Shown: positions 46,601 through 60,180 of the stretch, piece by piece
Layout: every line of letters begins with the position of its first letter
Numbering within the stretch: position 1 is the stretch's first letter
Source of the DNA: Nageia nagi
Lineage: Eukaryota > Pinophyta
Assembly (NCBI GenBank): GCA_050084985.1
Contig: JBITNC010000001.1
Location: 172,298,001-172,362,000 of the forward strand
Direction of reading: 5' to 3'
Length of the DNA: 64,000 nt
The notes under the pieces: generated by a model
What the model was told of the DNA's origin: nothing
The model's database searches: none
The model's input: the letters and a program-made list of their open reading frames with translations, nothing else
Made by a program: the position numbers and the translations under genes

Positions 46601-48677
46601 CAAGTATACCAACATAAAGATTGTACTTTCTTTAGTCATCTAAGTATATACAACATCTTGCACAAGTTTGGAAGGAGGAGTAAAATATGCTGCAATACTA
46701 TTTCTCCAAAAATCATTATATCTCGAGCTCAAAAATTCTCTTTTGGGGGCTGATGTTAAGCTTATAGGAAATTGATTGGTAGTCTTCTGTATCTGTATCT
46801 TTTGACCTGATATTCCTTTGCAGTGAATCTGAGGCACGATTCAGAAAAAACCCATATGTTGAACACCTTAATGTTGTTAAGCAAATCTTGAGGTATGTGT
46901 CGGGATAAAGGATTTGCTCAAAAGTTTTCCCAAAGTGCCCTCATTATTCTCTCTATTTTTAAAAGACTTTATGGTGGAGATAGAGATGATAGAAAATAAA
47001 CCTCTGCATATTTGTTTAGCTTTGGGTTCAAGTGCTATCTCTTGGGGCTTCCAAGAAGCAACCTACTGCACCTTTCAACCACGAAGCCAACTACTACCAG
47101 TTTCCACCCAAAAAAGTTATTTGGCTGAGGCATCTTTTGAATGAAATTGGGTATAAAAAAAAATAGCCCATCCTTATTTTTTCGATAATCAATGGGCTAT
47201 CTTTTGGGCTAAGAATCTTGTTTCCCAGGAACCAAACATGTGGAAAATCCAAGCCCATTTTTCGGGGGAAAAAAGGTTTAATGACACATACACTTAAGTT
47301 TTGCCCCTTTACTGAAAACTCTACTAATTTATTCCCCAACCCCCTTCCAAAATTAAGTTTTACAAGTTTGGGGATTCTCTAGGTTGGTGAAGTTTCCCCC
47401 AAAGGGGGGAGTAAAGTTGAACTTTTGAGTGATGAAAACTCACCTCAAAGAGGCCTTTTTGTTTTTTCAATTCTATCCCTTTTCAGGGAAAGTTTGCTCG
47501 CGTGACAAATTTTGTTAATTGTTGTTATAGATTTGTGTTATTTTAATTCATGGTAAGTTTGCTTTGTGGACAAACTTGTTGTAATTTTATACCTTCGGGG
47601 GTAAGTTTGCCTACGTGACAAACTTATTGTACATTTTAACCTCTGGTAATTTTGTCTGTGTGAAAATTGTTGTCAATTTTTGAGCAATAATTAAATACCT
47701 CTGTGGTAAGTTCATTACGTGGGAACTTGTTGTACATTCATACCTTCATGGGATTTGCTCTTACGTGGAAATCATTGTAAATTTTTATGCCATTAAAAAT
47801 CAACACATGTCTATATAAACGGGTGACTAGAGTATGGTTTGGCATCTTCGGATGACTTATATCACCATTGATCTTTTTTAAAGAGGGCATTATTTGATTT
47901 CTTATTTGAATATATGAGTACTAATGTTTTGGGTTTGATGAGTTCTTGTAGCATACGGAATTCTTCGAAATGCGGGTTACCACCTTTGTAAGCAACCATG
48001 GAGACCACTGTCAGTTAAAGTTGATCGATCTATGTACATGAAACAGTTGTGGTTAATAATGTTTTAAACCATTTTTTCAAAGGGAAATGTAGTGAGTCTC
48101 ATACTAGTTCTCAAAAAGTTTCTCAAATATGTAAATTTTTCTCATCTCCACTTGTTCTCTATGGAGGAGAACCTCTTTTCTCTCTTCACCTCTATCCTAA
48201 TATTCTTTAAGGGGAGGTTAGAATTTGTAATGAAAATTGTGAATTCTAAACCCCTTGAAAAATTCAATTAATCACTTAAAGGTATGTAGTTTCCTTAAGG
48301 GATTAATTAAATTTTTTATTTTTAGACTTTGACTTTCCCCAAGTGGTTATTGGGTTTGGTTAATTAGTGATACATTTATTGTAACCCTAACTTTACCCTT
48401 GGTTAAAAGGGAAGGTTTGGGGAGGTGCCTCAAGCTTTAAAAAAGGGGGCCTCCCTCTTGAACATAACAAGTTTTGGGAAATTTACTCTACTAGTGTGTA
48501 GGAGAGAAGAAATAGTTGTAAAGGGGCTATTGAAAATTTGAGATATATTGTGGAAATGTACCCCCCAAGGAGGGAGGAACCATATTATATTTGTTTTTTC
48601 TTTTTTGAAGGGTGTTATTTTTGTATATTATTTCCTAGCTTGGTCTTGGGGATTTGTTTGATCTGTCTTAACCTTCA
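43690..48677 (+). mobile_element. Ty1/copia family B, longest copy, error-laden
   Basis: Recognisable in order: gag-like Y-D-G-S-N-F near 43730; protease W-I-V-D-S-G-C at about 44625-44650; integrase pieces at 45000-45620 including K-N-G-V-V near 45450; RT from about 46000 with Y-V-D-D-L near 46483; RNase H 46990-47340; the hairpin array 47480-47790; a noisy LTR from about 48217 to 48677. No 5' LTR was found. The last 1.6 kb follows 61640-63282 feature by feature. The many frameshifts come at least partly from read errors, so its true coding state cannot be judged. Confidence 0.75.
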
Positions 48678-49680
48678 AAGCAGCTCGTCTTCCCAATCCC
48701 TTGGTCCAAAAAGGCAAAAACCCCACCGGGGTACACTATTCCTGAAATACCTTATGTTCTTTTTCCAGGGGGCACCGTTCCTAACTTTTCGATTCCTAAA
48801 AACTGTCAAAAAAAAAAAAAACTTAAAAAACCTTGATACGAAACAGAAAATTAAACAAAATTTTTGAGGATTTAAAACGCTTTTTTCTTGGACTACCCCA
48901 CATAACATGACATCATAGTTTCATCAATGGTTTTAAAAAGTTTTGTGTAGGTTTTTTTATTTGAAGTTTCAAATTTTTTTTTTGAGCTTTTAGATTACTT
49001 TAAATTTTTTTTTTTAAATTTTTTGAGAAATCTTTTTTCCCCGTTAATTTTTCATAGATTATTTTATAATATTAAAATTTTTTATTTATGATTAGGAATT
49101 TATTTTTTAGATAAAAAGCAAAATTTATTAAATTCTTTTTTTTGGATTTATTTGTTCTTTAAATATACAAAATTATTGTATGTATGTATTTATTTTTGTA
49201 AATATCTGCAATAAAGGGTGAATAAGTTAAAAATATTTTCTAATTTTTATTGTATTTTTGTTATTTTTTTTTTTGTAGAGAGATTTTAGATATGCATATT
49301 ATTAATTAAAAAGCAAATTAGTGATACGATCAAATTTAAAAAAATACATGATATTTTAACTTTTGTAAATTAGTTTTAAATGAATAACATCAATTATTAA
49401 ATTATTATTTTATCAAAATATTTAAATTTAACTAGATGCATATTTTTATTTTTTTCTTTTCTAAAAAAAAATTTTTGTAAGTTATTTAGCCATGTTGTTG
49501 TAAATATAATTTCTTATACTATTCCACCTTATCAAATTCACCCCCTCAAAGATGTTAAATAACTGGGTCCCTTGGAAAATAACAAAATTTTACCTTGTCT
49601 TATTTTTGTGCTTGATGTTTTTGTTTTTTGGGTGGGGGGGTTTTCTTCAGATGCATGGTCAACTTTTTTTATTGAAAACA
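48678..49680 (-). pseudogene. ABCG exon and intron, noisy copy beside a copia LTR
   Basis: 48678-48804 is the ABCG exon joined to the copia LTR at the same base as at 63282/63283, then the intron runs to about 49680. It has the A of the clean right-hand copy at GGCACCG, so it is probably the same locus read twice. Confidence 0.7.
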
Positions 49681-52600
49681 ACCTTCCACATAGATTTCAA
49701 AAGGAAATTTCATATTTTTTCACCTATACGATCTAGAAATATAAAAAAAGGGATTATTATGTCTTGTTGCATATACTTTTTTGTATTCTTACCTTAAGAT
49801 CCCCTTTACTAATACTTTTAGGAAGAGATAGGCTAAGTGTAAAAACCCTTATCATATTGAGGGTTACTTTATTTGTAAAACATTTGTATCTTTGACCCTT
49901 ATCATACATAACATATTGAAAAGATAGGTTAATGCAGTAAATTGGTATGACACCTTGGGCCCTTTAAAGCATTTAGGTTTCTTTTATAAAAATTATATAA
50001 AAATTTGGGTCTATAGTAAAAAATTCATTGGCATATTAAAACTTTATATTGGGGTATCGTTTTACACAGGGAAAATATTAATACATCATGAAATGAAAAT
50101 TTGTCTTTATAGTTTAAGGTTTTTTTTTATCAGAGGAAAAAAAATTTGTAGTTACACTTTAATTTTTTTCCTTTTGAAGATCTTTTCTTTTAAACAATAA
50201 AGGAAGAATAGGGGAATTTATGAAGACCCCTTTCTTTTTTCATAGGGGGTCCATGGGGGAATGTGCAAATGAGCATTTATGTTGAATTTTTTTTTTATCT
50301 AGATCAATAGTTAATATACCATGAAAAATTATATTTTGAGGTATGTCTAAAAAATGTCTCATTTTAAAAAAAAAGGTGCATTTCCCTTTTAAGGAAAAAG
50401 ATAAATTTTTAAATTAAAATAAAAATACAATAAATTATTGATTTTTCAAACTTAATTTGAATTAACTTTAATAGATAAAAAATTTTAAATTTTCTAATGA
50501 TTTTTAGTTCCCCTAAATTTTAACTATTTTTATTATAATAAAAATATATTATAAATTATATTCATGAACTAAAAAACTTAGTAAATCACATAAGAAAAAA
50601 AACTTTAGCTACAAATTAATATAAACCCCTTTTGCATAAGAAAGTCAAATTGTTAATAAGAACTTTTTAAAAATATAATCAAAGGAAAAATTTTTTTTTC
50701 AAATTATAACGAAACTTTTTAAGTATCAATCATTTTTTATAATATTTCACCTAGCTCACTCTATAAAAGATATAATTTGATTTTAAATTTTTTATAAGAA
50801 GTTAGTAGAACTTTTTATTTAAATTACATCCAATATTAGATGAAAAGATAATCATTTCAATTTATGTTTTTTTGTTCCTATGGATAATCCAATAAGAAAT
50901 TAATAAGTTTATTCACTTCTTAACTTTTTTCATTGATGATGTTTTGTTACAAGTCCTTGGGTCTTATTTTTTCTTTATTAGGGTTACAAATTTCAACTTT
51001 TTTTAAATGGGATCTTGTGGTATTGCTTTCATAGTTTTATTTGACTTTTTATTTTAACCCCTCAATTTTTTTCTTTTTCTTTCCCATTTAAAAAAAAACA
51101 TCAGATCTTTCCTTTATATTCATGGATTTAAAAGTTTAAATGTATTTTACTCCAACACTTTTTTGGGTTCACATATTATGGATTAAGGGTTTAATATTAC
51201 TTTAGTTATATGAAAACCATTAAATTTTATTTAAAATTATTTCATACAGATAACACTACCATTTCTCTCGCATATAAGGATTTCTTTTACATATCACCTA
51301 AATTTTAAAACTACCTTCCAAGGAGTTGAATGCTTTAAGACCCCTATAAATTTGTTTTACAATTTCCCCAAACTCTTTGGGGTTTATGAGCAATTTCACA
51401 CAAGCTTCTAAAAGTTCGACAATTTTTTTGTCATTATCAATTTGCTAAATTGCATGGGGGGTAATGTATTTTTTGATGTATACTTCATTTTCAAGTTATT
51501 CAGATCAAAAATTTTTTTTAACCTTTATACATGAAAGAAAATATTAGGAAATTTCTTTTCCTCTGAAATTTTTACGTTATTTTTAAAATTTTTATATACC
51601 TAGTATTCTCTTCTAAATGAATATAAAAAAGATAGGTTAAACAAGAAAAGTCTTGATATGAAAGTCCTTTTGGGGTTTTTGTATTTGAATTTGATTTTGG
51701 ATTAGGTAAATCTCTAGGAAAAAAAACAATAAGCATGATACAAATTTTTCTATTTCATTAGATGGAAGATAAGGGTTTTGACACTAATAAAAAATACAAT
51801 TTCTATTATATTTCATTTTGTTTCTAAATAAGGTTGCTTTGTGGTTTTTATAGATTTTTAAAAGCTATTTTAATATGCCCCTTTCAAAATATGCATTCAT
51901 ATTGCCCAGTCCATATAAAAAAATAAATAATTTTTTACAAAATACTACAAAAAAGTAGATACAACCTATAAAATTTAAATTTCAAGAAAGCATACAAGCA
52001 ATTAATAATGCATATTTTTCAGAATTGATTTTTATTTGACCATAAAAATAAAATATATACAAAATTTATAATTAAATTAGGCCAAACCCCAATAAAATTA
52101 TTTAAAAAAAAACCTATAACATCCACTTGAACTTGAAACAATTTTGAATTTTTATTGTATAAAAAATTGGATTTAATTTTTTAAACCTTAATATGATTGC
52201 AAATTTTTTTCTTGTAAAACAAATTGATTATATAAGGTGGATATTTTTAAAAATAAAAAAAAATTCTTATTTATAATTTTTTTTTTTTTTTGATTAAGTA
52301 GTCTTTTCCATTAGGGATAAAACCTTTTTCATGTCTTCTTTTTAATTTCAACTTAAATCCTTTTTAAATATCTATTTATTTAATGAATATTTAGCTATCT
52401 AGGGTGTACCTTTAAGTTTTCTTTCATTTTTCCCTTTTGTATCACAATTTTTGATTTTTTGCCATTTTGTAATATCTTTATTTTAAGTAATATATTCATA
52501 ATTCACCCCCAAATTTTTGGTTTTGATTTTATGAAAAATATTTTTTTTACTTTCTTCATCTTTGAAAATTGATTAGTTTGAGTTTACAATAAACCTCAAT

Positions 52601-54345
52601 ATTTTGTATTAAGTATTTTCATTATATATTAAATTTAATATTGATACTTTTGGATATATTAAATAAAGGGTAGAATAATAAAGTAACATACTTATTTATT
52701 TAGTTGAAAAATTAAAAATTTTTTTATTAAATACTAATTCTCATTATTGCACCTATTTTGAATTGAGTAAAACAGTGATTACTTTGAAATCCTTGTTGAT
52801 GGTATCAATACCTGCATATGGCATGTGGGCAACCTATGGTGGCTTTTGGGAAAATGTGTGGTGGTACATAGCAGAAAAAAAGGGTTTTATTTTATGGTGA
52901 AACTGTTAAATTAGATTCAGAACATCATCCATGCTCCTAAGTATATTAAATAATGTAGGAGAAATTTCAAATTAAGTTAATTGGAAAAAAATCCATTTTT
53001 TCTTCATATAATTACAAATTAATTTAAAAAAATATTTTAAATTGGTTCTTTTGATTGCCAAAGATTTTTCCCTTTCATTTAATTATATTTTTGTTTTAAA
53101 GAAATAAAGTGAAGGGTATCTAATTGGGTTGTGAATGTATTCAAAACTTAATATATTTGAATGCATTCGAAAAAATTTTAAAATTTTTATATATGTGTTT
53201 AAAAAGTATGGTTTGCTTTTCATTATTTTATTTTTTAAAAAATTATTTTTTTTTAGTATTATCTTTATTTTTTTGATGTAATTTTTACTTCCATAATAAT
53301 TTTTTTTTATTTTTTTTTTTGCACCTTCAATTTGGGATAAGGGGCCATGTTTTTCTAAGAGAAGAAAAAAATCCAAGAAAAAGAGTAACAGGGGAAAATA
53401 ATCCCAAAATTTATTCTCCCTTTTTTTCTATAGTTTTTGTAATGAATTTTGTTTTTAAAAAAAAAAAATTTTTTTTTATTTTTTGAAATAAATGTATAGG
53501 GGCCCCTTTTCATTTTTTTGAGATACTCTAATTTTTTTACAAAAGATCCTTTTTTTTATATAGGGTTATTTTTTTTATTTTAAAAAATTTTACTATTTAA
53601 AATTTTAGTTTATATTTAAAAATTTTTAAATAATAATATATAATATATATATAATATATATAATTTATTATAATATTAAAAAATAATAATTTTCACATAT
53701 ATCATATTTTTTATCAAAATTTTTTAAAAGTTATCTATTTTTTTTTTTAAAAAATATGTACATCAGAGGAAAAATAGCCCCAAGGGCTATTTTTACACAC
53801 TTAGGTCACATAGGGGGTTTAAACCTAGGGGTGGGGGGATACACCATAACAAAAAGGGGGGTGAAACCAAACACTCAACTTCCCCTAGGGGGGAAATTTT
53901 TTGAAGTTCCCTTTTAAATGTAAAATAATCTTAACACACTAAGTTTTTAAAAAGGGTTCCCCCACTTTATGGTTGAATGGGTTTTTTTGTACAACAGAGA
54001 AATGGGTTTCAAAATCCCCTTTTTTGTTTTACAAAAAAAATCATAGCTACTCCTAATCACTTTTTTTATGGTTAGAGATCATTCTGAAGCAATAATTGAT
54101 CTTCAAAGATTTTTTTTTTTTTTAAAAAGGTTTAGGTGGAAAGGGATTTCAAATATTTTTGTAGCCTTGTTAGTTATTTATGGAGATAATCTTCATAGGC
54201 TTATCATTGGATAATTTTAAAAATTTTTTATATTAAAAAATTATATAGTAATAAAATTTTTTTTGGGGCCCCTTTTAAAAACCCCTATTCGAGTATTATA
54301 TATTAAAAAAAAACCCAAAGGAATAAAATTATTTATACCCGGACC

Positions 54346-54377
<32 letters not shown>

Positions 54378-54690
54378 TTTTAATTGATTCGAAACCCTTT
54401 TTCAAAAAAAAAAATAAAAAATATTTAATATATTGAATCTTTTTTTAAAAAAATTAAACATTTTAATCAAATTTCTATGTTTTTTATGTAAAATTTAATA
54501 ATGTAATAAAAAATTTTGAAATTTTACACATTTTTAATAACCTATTAAAACTATTAAAAAAAAATATAAAGGAATATAAATGTTATATTTTTTAAAAAAA
54601 TTAAATTTTAATTAATAATTCTTTTGGTATAAATTTTATTAGAACCAAAAAAATAATTTTTGAAAACTTTTTTACAAAACAAAATTGAAG
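49680..54690 (+). repeat. Noisy copy of 30330-35480
   Basis: Follows the clean sequence collinearly for 5 kb, including the 201-bp LTR (53110-53329), the SINE-like unit (53740-53950) and the segment missing from the noisy copy at 38800. Here 30330-type sequence directly follows the ABCG intron, with no LTR copy between, unlike the clean version at 29771-30330. Confidence 0.8.
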
Positions 54691-57600
54691 ATCAAACCCC
54701 CCTCTACACGGGGCTTTTCAATAGATCACACTTTTTGGGGAAGGCATAAATTTTTTGAGACATCCGTTGAGTTGATTCTTTTTTAATTGGTAGTAATTGA
54801 AATTTCCCTTTCCAAAAGTATATGCATGCCTAAATTCTCTGAAGAATTACCATAATCACAAAACCATTTTTTTTACAAAATTTTCCATTTTACCCCAAAA
54901 ATGCAACCCAAATGTGGGGGCTCTACATGGGGAGCCACCATTTTTCACCAAATTTGACCATGTTTTAACCAAAAATGAACATTTTCAATTATACAAGAGA
55001 TATAAAGGTAGATATTTTAAAAAATTAGTGGGACTAAAATGAAAAAATTACATGTAAAAAAAAGATACTCAAGATAGGGAAAAATCTTTTATACCATTTT
55101 TTATCAATGATTGCAAAACCTCACTCTATGGAAACAATCACACATCCCCGACATGAAACCCAATAATACCCCCCAAGATAAAAAAAAATCAATAGTAATG
55201 AGCCCTAAAAACTAATAAAAAAATCAACATGCATAAAAAATTATAAATTAGATCAAAAAAACTTTATCAAAAAAAACCGTAAAACAAATACACACCACAA
55301 CATCTATTAACTAAAGTCATAAAGTATCAATATGAATAAGGGTATTCTCAGTTACCTGAAATTTACACTTGTATAATGTAATACCCAATCCAGGAAGAAT
55401 TTAGATAAATCAAAAAAAAGTACCGTTTAAGTTTATTACATATTTTTACTTTTGCCTATAAAAAATCATATAAAAAATTTAAGGATAAGGTTTCAAAATT
55501 ATAAAGGCCTCCCCCCAAATAATCAACAAAAAATTGTCCTTGTACAAATTTTTTGATTCCAACTCAAATTTAAAATTAAAAGGTATATTTTTTAAAAGAT
55601 TTTAATTTAAAAATATAGTTTTTTTTACAAGGTATTCAAAGGATTAACCCTTAAATTAACAAAAAATGAAAAACAATATTCAATTTGGTGTAAAACACAT
55701 AAAAAAATATAAATATTAAAAAAAAAGGGTTTTTATATATTAAATTAAGGTAGAATTTAAAGAAATTTATTACTCTCTCTTTGTATTTTTTTTTGGGGGA
55801 AAAATAATCCAAGTATGCTTAAATTTCCTCATTTAAAAATTAGTAAAAAAAGTAGACAAAAAGGAGGAAGGAATTACCAAAAAATGCTTAAAAATCCCCA
55901 AAGTATAATAATATTTTTTAAAAAAAAAATCCTTTTTCAAAATTTAATCTTTTTTCCCCTATTCAATAACTTAAAATAAGTGATGGGTCATTGCATTTTT
56001 TTTTGCAAGTTCTATTTTGCTAAATATTTTTGGGGGGAGTCATTTCCAGATTTTTTTTAAATCCCATTTATCTCCTTTATGAGACAATAAATCTTAATAT
56101 TTTTTGTAATTTAAAAAATCAAAATATAATTTTTTTAGAGTTTGAAAAAAATTTTAATAATATAAAATTTAAATTTTTTTCAACACTTTTAAAATCTTCA
56201 AAAGAAAAAGGAAATTTTCAACTTCAAAAAAGTTCATAAGACAATATAAGATTTAGATTTTTAAAAAAATCATTAGTAAAAAAATTCAAAACTATAATTT
56301 ACATAGAACCAAAGTTTTTTTGACTGCAAGTTAACACTCTTTAATTAAAACATATCCCAAGGAAGGTGAAGGTTTTTTTATTCTACCCCAAATTTTCCCA
56401 CATAGTTGAATTTTTTATTATAAAAAATTCCATCCTAAAATATAGGGGTTCAAAACCTCTTTTAAACAATTTTTAAAGCATACCAATTAAGAACAGTAAA
56501 TTTATTTGTATCATTTTTTTTTTGATAATTTTTAAAAGTATAATATGTGGATACCTTTTGTGTTTTATTTTTAAAAAATCTATATTGGAAATCCAATCCC
56601 AAATAAAAAAAATTATTTAAAAAACCATGTACCCCCAAATTTCCCACAAAAATTTTTGATAAGAAAAAAATTGGGAAAAAACATATCCCAAAAAGATTCT
56701 CTCATTGTGCAAAAACATATAGTTATGATAAGGGTTTTAACAATTTATCTACCCCCCTAAATAATAACTAAACTAGATTAAATCTATAATTCTTTACCAC
56801 CCAATTTTTTAATAATAAGTTTTTTATGTGTTTCCTTGGAAATGTATTAAAGGATTTTTTTTTTCTTCAAAAAAATAAAAAAAATCATAAAAATTTTTTT
56901 TGAAAATTCCCCAAATTTAAAAACAATGACTTTTCATGTTCTCATTTTCATCACAAAAAAAAATCTGAATTTTTGATTTTTTTATTTTAAGAACAAGTGA
57001 CACTTTGAACATTTAAAGGGGAAGTTATTTTTCAAAACCATAAGTGTATTTCTCACATGATTTCTAAGCCCTATCTTGGCAATTAAAAAGGGTTTCCATT
57101 TTTCTTTAACCATTTAAAAAAATTTAAAATTCCATTTCAAGGCCAAGTGTTCATTATTCAAACCCCCAGGGGGAAATCGATTCTCATTGAGGCAAAATAG
57201 CTTTTATCAAACTTCAATTTTTTAGTATGATTAAAAAATAAAAAAAAACACCTTTCATTTTGATTTCTTTAGTTACAGAGTTTAAAAAAAAATATGGGAA
57301 ACCCTAATCTCTTTTCTAGGGGCATATCTTTTTGCCTTTTACTTTTGAGCAAATAAGACTTTTTTAGTTCACATTGGTTTAAATTTTTTGGGGTTGATAA
57401 AAGTTTCCCCCTAACCCCTAAATTTTTAAAATTACATGATGAATTTAAAATTTCAACTTAGCCAAACTTGACTTTTTACTCACTTGACTATCTAACCCTT
57501 TATTCATCTTTAAACTCGATCTTTTTGGGTCAGGTTTTCAAGTTCTTGGATTCACAACATGTGTCCTTTTTGAAATTTCTAGAGGTATTTATCTATAAAT

Positions 57601-58900
57601 ATGAAAAACATTTAAATTTTTATCCTTTTAAGTTAGAAATCCTTTTTTCACTCAAGTTAAAGATCTAGGTAAAACCCAAATTGAAATTTTCCTTTGGTTG
57701 CACTAAAATAAAGATCTAAGGGAAGTAAATTTAAAAATGAGTCTTTGCACATGAGATTTTAAAAATGGAAAAAAAAAAACTTTGAAGTTTTTGCATATTT
57801 ACTTGAATTTGGGATCATTGTGAGAGAAAAAGTATTTCCTGATGGGTTCACTAAATGAAAATTTTAAACTGACACAACTAAGTTCTTATCAATCCCGATT
57901 CAAAACATAAACAAAAGTGACTATGTATTTTTTTATATTGCAATGACTTTAAATAAAAAGGAAATTATTAAGTTATTTTTTCAATTTTAATAAATTAAAA
58001 ATTCCCCAAAATACAATATTTTTTCCCATTGCATTTTGGGAAATGATTGATAAAACCAAAAAAACTAATTTTAAAAATTGATAGCGTAGTGATGTCAAAT
58101 CAACTCAAAACTACTAAATAAATTATCAAGTCACATCAAAGTTGATTATAATGGGTTTAAATTTAGAAAAATTAAAAAATCCATAAAAAAATTAAATTCA
58201 AAAATTGATTTCTTTTTTTTTGAGTTTTTATCATCCTTTGGGCACACCTTGGAAACCCTGTAAATCATATTATCAGAAAATTTCATGTATTTTATATTTT
58301 TTATCATTTCTGCGAAATTTAATCAAATCGAACCCAAATTTTTATGATTCATCAAATGGAGTTATGGTTGTGAGATATTTAAAAATTTTAAGTTTTATTA
58401 AATTTAGCAATTGGGTTAAATTTTTAATTAATTTTTTTTTATTTTGTTTTTTTTAAAAAAGGAAGATCTAAATCCTATCAGCAACCCTTATATAAAGGTT
58501 TCAATCCCAAAAAAATCATAAAACAATAGATCAAAAAAGAAATCATACAGAAAGTTAATTCAAAAATTGCCCATCGATCCCCATTTTCCAAATTAAATTT
58601 TAAAATACCAAAATGCCCAAAAATAGGCTAAATTTGAACAAATTGAAATTTTCACTAAAAACAAATCTAGTCTTTTACCAACATTTAAACCAAATGTAAT
58701 GAGGTCACATTAAATATTTTCAAAAAAAAAGCCTATCAATTATCTCAAGAAAAATAAAAATGTGTAAGCACTCAAGAAACCCAAAAATCACCCCCCCTTT
58801 TTTCATCATTTCATTGGTTATCCAAAATTAAAAATGGAAAAAAGCACTCAATTGTTTTTTTTTTTCTAAATTCAAAATTTGAAAGGAATTATTTAATGTT
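54691..58900. other. Noisy AT-rich stretch, no feature recognised
   Basis: No clean counterpart in the window and no protein motif. Open frames at 54797-55042, 56030-56239 and 58205-58456 are not interpretable at this error level. Confidence 0.5.
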
Positions 58901-59149
58901 TTTTAATCACATTGAGTTTTTTAATGTTAATAAGTGCAACCTAAGAAAAAACATAGTCACATTGGGCAAGGAGAGTAGGTTAACATAACTAAGGAAAGAA
59001 AATGCAATTGCATTAGGTTAAAAAAACAAATCAATGTGACCAAGATGAATATTTGATCACTCCAAGTTAGAGTGTAACAACAACATGACTTAAACTCTTT
59101 TGTTATCGCCTTAGGAATGAAAGAAATATCTTACTATAGATTGGAATCC

Positions 59150-59570
59150 ATTTTTAGTTATGTCAAAGGCATTGGAAAGATGAAAATATTATCTACAAAT
59201 TGATAAATTTTAAAGAGAAAATATGATGATAGAAAATAGAAAATCAAAAGAAATAACCTTTAGGGTTGAGAGACAAGGTCATCAACAATGCAAGAGCCTC
59301 AATTGTCAAACAACTATAATTCTCTTACCAAGACCCTATTTTCAGTGCCATCATAGGTGTTTGAAATAAGAGAATATTTTCTATGATTCTAATAACATTT
59401 TGGAATATAATATGATAATGAAAGATATAAAATTGAAAGAAATGATCTAGCTATACGAATAGAAGTGAAGAAGTATCAACCATCAAGTGACCATAACTTT
59501 CACATTAAGACTCTATTTTTCATACTATTTGAACAATTGGAGAGGTTAAGAAGAGATATTAAACATTAGA
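59150..59570. repeat. Degenerate tandem repeat, about 180-bp period
   Basis: Two and a half copies starting near 59150, 59335 and 59511, each with CTATTTTT-like starts followed by a GGAAAG/GAGAAT block, AATATAAA/GATATAAAAT and a segment of GAAG...CATCAA...CAAC(C/T)ATAA. Similarity is moderate and period varies between about 176 and 185. Confidence 0.55.
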
Positions 59571-60007
59571 ATATAAAAATAGAGTTATAAGATTCTAATT
59601 TAAGTAAAAAATTCCTCCATTCATCCTTGAAGCTTACAAAATTATGAAACACGAAAAGTGTAGTATTCTATTAGTTTCATTTTGATTACTCTATAAATAT
59701 TTCATTTAATCCTCTAATATAAATATATTATTTAAAAGATAAAACTAAATTCAATATATATCAAGGTTCTTGAAGGATAATTTTGTAAACAAATGTGAAC
59801 TCAAGATATTTGAGCTAGGAAGGAAACCTATCGTAGGTGAACCATCTTCAAAAGGAACAAATGAAGTACCAATATCCAAGGGAAATAGTTTAAGGGAAGA
59901 AACAATGTTCATAATTTTCTAGTAAATATTTATAATAGAATGCTAAAGAAATTTAGAGCATTGTACAAATCATAGAAATGATAGTCCATTTTTGCAATAT
60001 GAAAAAA

Positions 60008-60180
60008 GACTTAGACTATTTTTCAGTCCTATTTTTGTAGAGTTACATTATTTTTGGGTCCCATTTTTCTAGACTTAGATTATTTTTGGGTCCTATTTTT
60101 CAAGACTTAGTTTATTTTTGATAATAAAATGTAACCTATAGAAAATGACTTAGTTTATTTTTCATCCTTCTTTTCAGGGA
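60008..60180. repeat. Tandem repeat, about 32-bp period, five units
   Basis: Units begin (A)CTTAG or GTTACA, followed by (A/T)TTATTTTT, a GGTCC(C/T)-type middle and ATTTTTC; the fourth unit is longer by 11 bases. Confidence 0.7.

Larger units (their letters stand above)
37112..58900. other. Low-accuracy sequence block
   Basis: Compared with the clean copies elsewhere in the window, this block has many single-base losses, altered homopolymer lengths and G or C runs (for example 42300-42420), with relatively few clean substitutions. It begins at the gap and stops near 58900. Reading frames in it are not reliable. This looks like uncorrected long-read sequence rather than biological divergence. 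Confidence 0.85.
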
